64,000 bases of DNA from Kocuria dechangensis (GTDB taxonomy: Bacteria; Actinomycetota; Actinomycetes; Actinomycetales; Micrococcaceae). Shown here in pieces: positions 58,971 through 64,000 of this stretch; the stretch's first letter is position 1, and every line of letters starts with the position of its first letter. Where the stretch lies: the NCBI RefSeq assembly GCF_014636775.1, contig NZ_BMEQ01000019.1, forward strand, positions 1 through 64,000, given 5' to 3'. Made by a program: the position numbers and the translations under genes. The notes under the pieces were generated by a model that was not told where the DNA came from, did no database searches, and saw only the letters and a list, made by a program, of their open reading frames with translations.

Positions 58971-59857
58971 GCGCCACCTTCGACGAAGCCGACCACCCGC
59001 GCGGGGCCGGTGGGCAGTTCACCATCAAGGCACACGCCGAGGCCGCCGGCGTCTCGCTGAGCGCCCCGGTTCGCGTCCCGCCGGCCCCGGTCGAGTGGAA
59101 GCAGGAACCCTCCGACGTGGTGGACGGCTACCAGGCCGACCTGGACGCCGACACCGTCGGGTACTCCACCCACACCGAGGTCGACGGGCAGTCTTGGGAC
59201 CACCAGCTGACCGTGAGCCGGGACCGGACCCAGTGGCTGCACCCCTACCGTCCGGCGACCATGCTGATGCGCAACGGTCAGCTCGCCGACCAGGACTCCA
59301 AGAAGGTCCCCGCCGTCGTGCGCCGACGGATGCGCACCGACCTCCAGGCGGTCTCCGCAGCCCACGGGATCGAGGAGTTCAACGCCGCCCCGGCCCCGGA
59401 TGAGCCCAAGACGATGGGCGAGGCCTTCGCCATGATGTACCGCGTAGTGCAGGAAGATGGCGGACTGAGCGAGGAGGAAGCCTCCGAGTACGTCAACCAG
59501 CAACTGATGCACACCGCTCTACAGGCCACCACCCAGTTCAAGCAGACCGCTCAGGCTGCCGTGGGGCGCAACGACCACGGGCTGGCGGTCGGGCTGCTCG
59601 AGGCGATGCCGGCCTACCAGCAGGCAGTACGGGAGGCGATGGACACCCCTTCGGACCAGCACCACCGCATCTACGCCGAGGCCTCCGACAAGGCACGCCG
59701 CGGTGGGTTGTTGGCCATGATGGACAACCGCGGGGCCACCGCGGTCGCCGACCTGCTCACCGAGTTCTCCCAGGCGGGCGAAGACCTCGACCGCGCCGGG
59801 GCGAAGCCGGTGGTCCTCTCCGAGCTCCTGGCCCGCGCCAGGACCGCCAGGCAGTAG
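58967..59857 (+). CDS. HPR-tag family protein 3
   Basis: A 296-aa protein that shares only the N-terminal tag (MSATFDEADHPRGAGGQFTI, then KAHAEAAGVSLS). The rest differs: a beta-rich middle (QSWDHQLTVSRDRTQWLHPY) and a helical C-terminus (EEASEYVNQQLMHTALQATT). The shared tag on unlike bodies suggests it is a signal, for example for targeting or recognition. ATGA overlap with protein 2; a strong terminator follows. Confidence 0.7.
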   Translation: MSATFDEADHPRGAGGQFTIKAHAEAAGVSLSAPVRVPPAPVEWKQEPSDVVDGYQADLDADTVGYSTHTEVDGQSWDHQLTVSRDRTQWLHPYRPATMLMRNGQLADQDSKKVPAVVRRRMRTDLQAVSAAHGIEEFNAAPAPDEPKTMGEAFAMMYRVVQEDGGLSEEEASEYVNQQLMHTALQATTQFKQTAQAAVGRNDHGLAVGLLEAMPAYQQAVREAMDTPSDQHHRIYAEASDKARRGGLLAMMDNRGATAVADLLTEFSQAGEDLDRAGAKPVVLSELLARARTARQ

Positions 59858-59870
59858 CCGCCCCGCCACC

Positions 59871-59921
59871 AGAAGACACCGGCCGCCCCGTGCATCATGT
59901 GCGGGACGACCGGTGTCTTCT
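59871..59921. terminator. Terminator of the HPR-tag operon
   Basis: AGAAGACACCGG and CCGGTGTCTTCT are perfect 12-nt complements flanking a further GC-rich stem. It also marks the right limit of the element-type gene organisation. Confidence 0.82.
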
Positions 59922-59993
59922 CACACCGAACGCAAGGAGGTGCGGCAGAACGGCAGCGGGTACACCTCGCCCCGGCCCCTCCCCCATGGCGGT

Positions 59994-60522
59994 CTACATC
60001 GTGTCCGGGTCGTCGTCTTCGACCGTGCAGATCGTGCGGTGGAACCAGAACATCGCCTCCTCGAAGGTGCCGCGGTGGCGCGCCACGGGCTTGCCGTGCT
60101 CCCAGCGGTGCTCCAACATCCCGTCGGAGGCCAGCCCGTAAAGAATCTGCTGGCCCTTCTCGAACCCCTCGTGGCCCGGGGCGATCTCGGCCAGGAAGCG
60201 CACCGGCCCGGTGCCCTGGTTCGCCCAGCGGTGCATGGTGTCCAGCGGCACCGCGGCGCTCTCCCCGGCCTGGAGCGCCTACGGGCGCTTGGCGACCTCC
60301 ACGGTCAAGCACCCCGTCCCGGACGTCGAAGAGCTCGATCAAGGACCGGTGGTAGTGCCGCACGACCCCGGCGCCGGGCTCAGCCACGGCGTGCACCAGG
60401 GTGTGCTCCCCGCCGGTCTCCGCACTGGTGCGCAGGAAGGTGACCTCGTCGCGCTGGATCCTGTTGTGGTACGTGGTGCGCGTGACAAGCAGATCGTCGA
60501 GCTCAGTGGTGGTCAGGCGCAT
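59994..60522 (-). pseudogene. Decayed cupin-fold gene
   Basis: The N-terminal half (MRLTTTELDDLLVTRTTYHN ... GVVRHYHRSLIELFDVRDGV) is in one frame and the C-terminal half (LDTMHRWANQGTGPVRFLAE ... EEAMFWFHRTICTVEDDDPD) in another. An extra T near 60,315 (GTGCTTGACC where GTGCTGACC would keep frame) shifts the frame, and a TAG at 60,284 lies in the second frame after AKRP. Two independent lesions make it a true pseudogene. The His-containing barrel strands suggest a small-molecule-binding cupin. Confidence 0.8.
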
Positions 60523-60602
60523 CGCAGGTCCCTGTTCCCGTGTGCCGTCCCTCCCGCGGTACGCCGCAGCGCCCCGCGGTGCGGGCGCGCTGCGGGACCA
60601 CG

Positions 60603-60640
60603 ACGGCCCGTTCCGACCCGCGCGGGGTGGGACGGGCCGT
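60603..60640. terminator. Hairpin at the end of the dehydrogenase operon
   Basis: ACGGCCCGT and ACGGGCCGT flank a 20-nt loop with further pairing, 27 nt beyond the last stop of the minus-strand operon. Confidence 0.55.
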
Positions 60641-60666
60641 TTGGCAGATATGGGAGGCCCAAACGT

Positions 60667-61614
60667 CTATGGGACCGGAGTCACCAGCTCGCCGGTGCGC
60701 AGGAAGGTGTCCAGGTTCTCCAGCACCAGGTCCGCCATGGCCTGTCGTGTCTCTTGGGTTCCGCTGGCCATGTGGGGCAGCAGCACCACATTGTCCAGGG
60801 AGGTCAGCGGTTCCGGCACGGAGGGTTCGTCGGTGAAGACATCGAGGCCGGCGCCGGCGATGGCCCCGGAGGTGAGGGCCCCGACCAGGGCGTCCTGGTC
60901 GATCAGGGACCCCCGGGCGATGTTGACCAGATACCCGTTGGGTCCCAGTGCCTCCAGCACCTGGTGCGAGACCAGGCCGGCCGTGTCCGGCCCGCCGGAT
61001 GCCGCCACGATGAGGGCGTCATTGCGCCGGGCCAGCTCGTGTACCGAGTCGACGTACGTGTAGGGCGCACCGGGTACGGGTGAGCGGCTGTGGTAGGAGA
61101 TCGCGATGTCGAATCCTTCGAGCCGCTTGGCGATCGCCTGTCCGATGCGCCCCAGTCCCAGGATGCCGACCCGTTTGCCGCTGACTCGGGTGGTGAGCGG
61201 GAACTTCCCGCTATCCCAGCCGCCGCCGCGGACGAACCGGTCGGCGGCGGAGATGCCGCGGAAGACGTCGATCAGCAGCCCCACGGCCAGATCGGCCACG
61301 CAATCGGTGAGCACATCGGGGGTGTTGCTGACGGCGATGCCCCGGGCGCGGGCCGCGGCGACGTCGGTGGTGTCGTAGCCGACGCCGAAGTTCACCACGG
61401 CTTTCAGCTCCGGGAGGGCGGCCATCAGTGCCGCGTCGACCCCGACGGTGGCGGAGGTGACGGCGGCGGTGATGTCGTGTCCGTGTTCCTGCACGAAGGA
61501 TTCGGCCTGCGCCGTGGGCAGGCGAAGCACCGGGTAGGTCCGGTGCAGAGCTTGCTCCAGCGCCGGCAGGAGGGGTCCGACCTGGAGGACGCGGGGTGGT
61601 GCGGAGGTGGTCAT
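60667..61614 (-). CDS. D-2-hydroxyacid dehydrogenase (first copy)
   Basis: A 315-aa NAD(P)-dependent enzyme reducing 2-oxoacids. Nucleotide-binding motif GILGLGRIGQAIAKRL, catalytic Arg in LVNIARGSLID, Glu in DVFTDEPSVPE and His in VLLPHMASGT are all present, so it should be active. It resembles glyoxylate/hydroxypyruvate reductases. It starts 1 nt after the second dehydrogenase stop. Confidence 0.9.
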   Translation of the reverse strand: MTTSAPPRVLQVGPLLPALEQALHRTYPVLRLPTAQAESFVQEHGHDITAAVTSATVGVDAALMAALPELKAVVNFGVGYDTTDVAAARARGIAVSNTPDVLTDCVADLAVGLLIDVFRGISAADRFVRGGGWDSGKFPLTTRVSGKRVGILGLGRIGQAIAKRLEGFDIAISYHSRSPVPGAPYTYVDSVHELARRNDALIVAASGGPDTAGLVSHQVLEALGPNGYLVNIARGSLIDQDALVGALTSGAIAGAGLDVFTDEPSVPEPLTSLDNVVLLPHMASGTQETRQAMADLVLENLDTFLRTGELVTPVP

Positions 61615-61615
61615 G

Positions 61616-62617
61616 TCAGTGCCTTGTCTGTGTCGTGGTCGAAGGGTCCGGCGACACCGGGTGGTGGGGCGGTTCCCCGCGGAGTACTCGGGCGACGTCG
61701 TGGATGACGTCGGAGCCCATGGCAGCGTTGGCTCCGTCGCTGCAGGCGCCGATGTGCGGGGTGAGCACGGTGTTCGGTGCACTGAGCAGGGGATGATCCG
61801 GTGGTATCGGCTCTTCCTCGAAGGCGTCGGCGGCGAGGAACCCCAGGTGCCCGCTGCGCAACAGATCGGCGGCCGCGGCGCTGTCGATGAGCCCGCCCCG
61901 GGAGGTGTTCACCACGCCGGCGCCGGGCTTCATCGTCTCGAGTGCTTCCCGGCTGAGGAGGGGGGACCCGTCCGGGGGCATCGGGACGTGGAGGCTGATG
62001 AAGTCGCTGGTGGCGAGCAGTTCGGGCAGGCTGCAGCGGCGGACACCATCGCGTGCGAAGACCTCCTCGGGCAGGAACGGGTCGTAAGCGGTGATCTCGC
62101 AGCCGAAGCCTGCTCCGCGCCGGGCGACTTCGCGCCCGATCTGGCCGAATCCGATGAGTCCGAGGGTCCGGCCGTGCATTTCCTGGCCGAAGAGCTGGTT
62201 CCACGCCCCGGCCCGTAGCGTCCGGTCCGCCTCGAGGAGTTTTCGAGCCCCGGCCAGCAGGAGGGTGACCGCGAGATCGGCCACGGCGCGGGAGTTCGCT
62301 CCGGGGGTCCGTACGACGGTCACCCCGGCCTCCGCCGCGGCCTGCAGGTCGATGTTGTCGATCCCGACGCCGTGCTTGCCGATGACCTTCAGGTGCGGGG
62401 CGGCGGCGAGGACGGAGGCGTCGACCCGGTCGACGCCCACGATCAGCGCCACGGCCTCGGTGACCTCTTCGCGCAGCTGCGCTGGAGACAGCGGGCCTTT
62501 GGCCCGGGAGCGGCGCACATCCAGTTGCTCTGCCTCGATGGCCTGCCACGGGGCGTCGGAGTACAGCCCGAAGCTGGGAGTGGTGACCACCACCGGTCCC
62601 AGGCCGGCCCCCGTCAC
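61616..62617 (-). CDS. D-2-hydroxyacid dehydrogenase (second copy)
   Basis: A 333-aa enzyme related to but distinct from its neighbour, closer to phosphoglycerate dehydrogenase-like members: ADLAVTLLLAGARK, GLIGFGQIGREVARR, VVNTSRGGLID, DAFEEEPIPPDHP and LTPHIGACSD carry the NAD-binding and catalytic Arg/Glu/His residues. The GTG start overlaps the regulator stop (GTGA), so the genes are coupled. Confidence 0.88.
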   Translation of the reverse strand: MTGAGLGPVVVTTPSFGLYSDAPWQAIEAEQLDVRRSRAKGPLSPAQLREEVTEAVALIVGVDRVDASVLAAAPHLKVIGKHGVGIDNIDLQAAAEAGVTVVRTPGANSRAVADLAVTLLLAGARKLLEADRTLRAGAWNQLFGQEMHGRTLGLIGFGQIGREVARRGAGFGCEITAYDPFLPEEVFARDGVRRCSLPELLATSDFISLHVPMPPDGSPLLSREALETMKPGAGVVNTSRGGLIDSAAAADLLRSGHLGFLAADAFEEEPIPPDHPLLSAPNTVLTPHIGACSDGANAAMGSDVIHDVARVLRGEPPHHPVSPDPSTTTQTRH

Positions 62618-63336
62618 AGGGCCGGCTCCGAGGCCGACAGCTCGGCTGCTTCGGCGGACTCCTGGTCGGCCAGCCGGGTGATCGAGGCCTGGATGTGCTC
62701 GCGCATCAGCTCTCCCGCCTCCTCCAGCCGCCCCGCCTGGGCCGCGTCGTAGATGGTCTGGTGCTCGGTGAACTCCTTGTCGCTGGTCGGCCACTTCTCC
62801 CACAGCACGCTGGCCGCAGCCAGCGCGGTGAGGTCCTGGAGCCGGTCCAGGGATTCGACGATGAACTCGTTGTCGCACTGGGCGTACATGGCACGGTGGA
62901 ACCGTCGGTTGGCCAGTGCGCTGGCGGCGGTGTCGCCATCCACCCGGTGCCGCTCGACGTCGTCCAGGGCCCGGGCCGCGGCCTTGAAATCCGGGTGCGG
63001 ACTGCGGGCGTGGGCGATGGCCCACGGTTCCAGCAACACTCGCTCCTCGTAGATGTGGCGCACGTCCCGGAGGCTGAGCCGGCGCACGCACACCCCGCGC
63101 CGGGCAGTGGCGGTGAGCAGGCCTGAGCGCATGAGGATGATCAGTGCCTCGCGCACCGGGGTCTTGGAGATGCCCAGCTGGTCGGCGATGCGCCGCTCCA
63201 CCAGGACCTCGTCCGGGGCCAGCTGTCCGGAGAGGATCGCGGTCTTGACCGACTCCACCACCAGGTCGGAGCGGTTGGTGGACAGGCCTAGTGGAGGCAG
63301 TTGGGAGACGGTTCCTGGGTCGGAGAATGCCGTCAT
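62614..63336 (-). CDS. GntR-family regulator, FCD subgroup
   Basis: A 240-aa regulator with winged helix LVERRIADQLGISKTPVREA, LIILMRSGLL and a FadR C-terminal (FCD) effector domain. The metal-binding His/Asp pattern is visible in RRFHRAMYAQCDN, EFTEHQTIYDAAQ and LMREHIQASITR. It probably senses a carboxylic acid handled by the operon and autoregulates it. Confidence 0.88.
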   Translation of the reverse strand: MTAFSDPGTVSQLPPLGLSTNRSDLVVESVKTAILSGQLAPDEVLVERRIADQLGISKTPVREALIILMRSGLLTATARRGVCVRRLSLRDVRHIYEERVLLEPWAIAHARSPHPDFKAAARALDDVERHRVDGDTAASALANRRFHRAMYAQCDNEFIVESLDRLQDLTALAAASVLWEKWPTSDKEFTEHQTIYDAAQAGRLEEAGELMREHIQASITRLADQESAEAAELSASEPAL

Positions 63337-63370
63337 GGCGGGATTCCTTTCGTCTCGCGGGTGGCGCAGA

Positions 63371-64000
63371 TCAGCGCTTGCTACGGGCTTTGCGGTACGC
63401 CTGGCGCATCTGGGCGTCAGGCGGGTAGGTGCCCCGCAACGGGGCCCCGCTCTCGACCTGCTCGAGGATGAACTCTTCCAGGTCTTCCTGCTCCGCCGCG
63501 TCCCGGGCGACCTCCTCGGCCAGGTGGCGGGGGATGCAGATGACCCCGTCACGGTCCCCGACCATGATGTCCCCGGGGTAGACGGCCACCTCGGCGCAGC
63601 TGATGGGCAGCTGCATGTCCACGACGTGGTGCTGGGCAAGATTGGTGGTGGGTGAGGCCCCGGCGGCGAAGGTGGGCAGCGCCAGTGCCTCGAAGCCGGC
63701 GGCGTCGCGGACCGCGCCGTCGGTGACAATGCCGGCCGCCCCGCGCCTGAGCAGGCGGGTGGCGAGGATGTGCCCCAGGGAGGCGGCGCGCTTCTGGCCG
63801 CGGGCGTCAATGACCAGAACGGCCCCCGGCCCGACCGATTCGACGGCCTTGCGCTGGGGATGGTCGTAGTCCTGGAACACCGAGAGCACGTCGAGGTCCT
63901 CACGGGCGGGGATGCAGCGCATGGTGAACGCCTCGCCAACCATCCGGCGGCGGTTGGGGTTCAGGGCGCCGAGACCTTCCAGGTAGGTGTTGCGCAGCCC
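63371..64000 (-). CDS. RraA-family protein, 5' end cut by the window
   Basis: At least 209 aa, reading in from the window edge as GLRNTYLEGLGALNPNRRRM then VGEAFTMRCIPAREDLD. Family motifs VLVIDARGQKRAASLGHILA, GIVTDGAVRDAAGFEAL and VYPGDIMVGDRDGVICIPRH are intact. Besides RNase E regulators the fold includes 4-hydroxy-4-methyl-2-oxoglutarate/4-carboxy-4-hydroxy-2-oxoadipate aldolases. With two 2-hydroxyacid dehydrogenases beside it, an aldolase role in oxoacid catabolism is more likely. Confidence 0.88.
   Translation of the reverse strand, partial: GLRNTYLEGLGALNPNRRRMVGEAFTMRCIPAREDLDVLSVFQDYDHPQRKAVESVGPGAVLVIDARGQKRAASLGHILATRLLRRGAAGIVTDGAVRDAAGFEALALPTFAAGASPTTNLAQHHVVDMQLPISCAEVAVYPGDIMVGDRDGVICIPRHLAEEVARDAAEQEDLEEFILEQVESGAPLRGTYPPDAQMRQAYRKARSKR

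Overview
The window is high-GC DNA from an actinobacterium. The family content and the small-gene style point to Micrococcales (Kocuria/Micrococcus/Arthrobacter-like), but the genus is an inference. Several genes have an actinobacterial TANNNT -10 hexamer 6-7 nt before the start codon and no Shine-Dalgarno sequence, which is the layout of leaderless mRNAs.

Region 1 (0-12.4 kb) is a carbohydrate-uptake and catabolism island. A ROK-family repressor is divergent from a nearly gapless operon: TIM-barrel sugar isomerase, periplasmic sugar-binding lipoprotein, Gfo/Idh oxidoreductase, RbsA-like ATPase, RbsC-like permease, second Gfo/Idh oxidoreductase, second TIM-barrel isomerase, alpha/beta hydrolase and an agarase-like glycoside hydrolase. 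It ends beside a serine recombinase killed by a stop codon inside its catalytic motif. The substrate is not identifiable from sequence.

Region 2 (12.6-29 kb) holds secreted and degradative functions: a small Lys-rich exported protein, a DRGH-type endonuclease, and an NlpC/P60 enzyme behind a c-di-AMP (ydaO-type) riboswitch. A penicillin G acylase lies between two copies of a 31-bp direct repeat. VOC, AraC and pentapeptide-repeat proteins are also present. Scattered through it is an expanded family of ~280-aa proteins of unknown function: four intact copies, one interrupted by an in-frame TAG, and one remnant.

Region 3 (about 29-60 kb) looks like a distinct accessory element. It begins near a 21-bp match to a tRNA 3' end and an excisionase-like gene, and is dominated by hypothetical proteins. 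Recognisable genes are a MoxR ATPase, an RNase H, a VWA/DUF2201 protein, an SF1 helicase, a C5-cytosine methyltransferase, a TatB-like protein, a HIRAN protein, a lipoprotein and three tandem genes sharing an N-terminal tag. Its hallmark is an 11-bp sequence, TCCGCACACAT (two copies read GCCGCACACAT), found 19 times on both strands and only here. In 11 cases it ends exactly 7 nt before an ATG, the spacing of a -10 box in a leaderless promoter; in the other 8 a normal ribosome-binding site follows 29-98 nt downstream of the predicted start of transcription. Many units are separated by hairpin terminators, so the region reads as single-gene modules under one shared promoter or operator. A 0.45-kb non-coding tract at 45.5-45.9 kb is packed with GTGCCCA/TGGGCAC repeats and a 19-bp inverted repeat; it is the best candidate for a replication origin, partition site or regulator hub.

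Region 4 (60-64 kb) returns to catabolic genes: a decayed cupin gene, two D-2-hydroxyacid dehydrogenases, an FCD-type GntR regulator and a RraA-family protein cut by the window end, all on the minus strand with overlapping or near-overlapping junctions.
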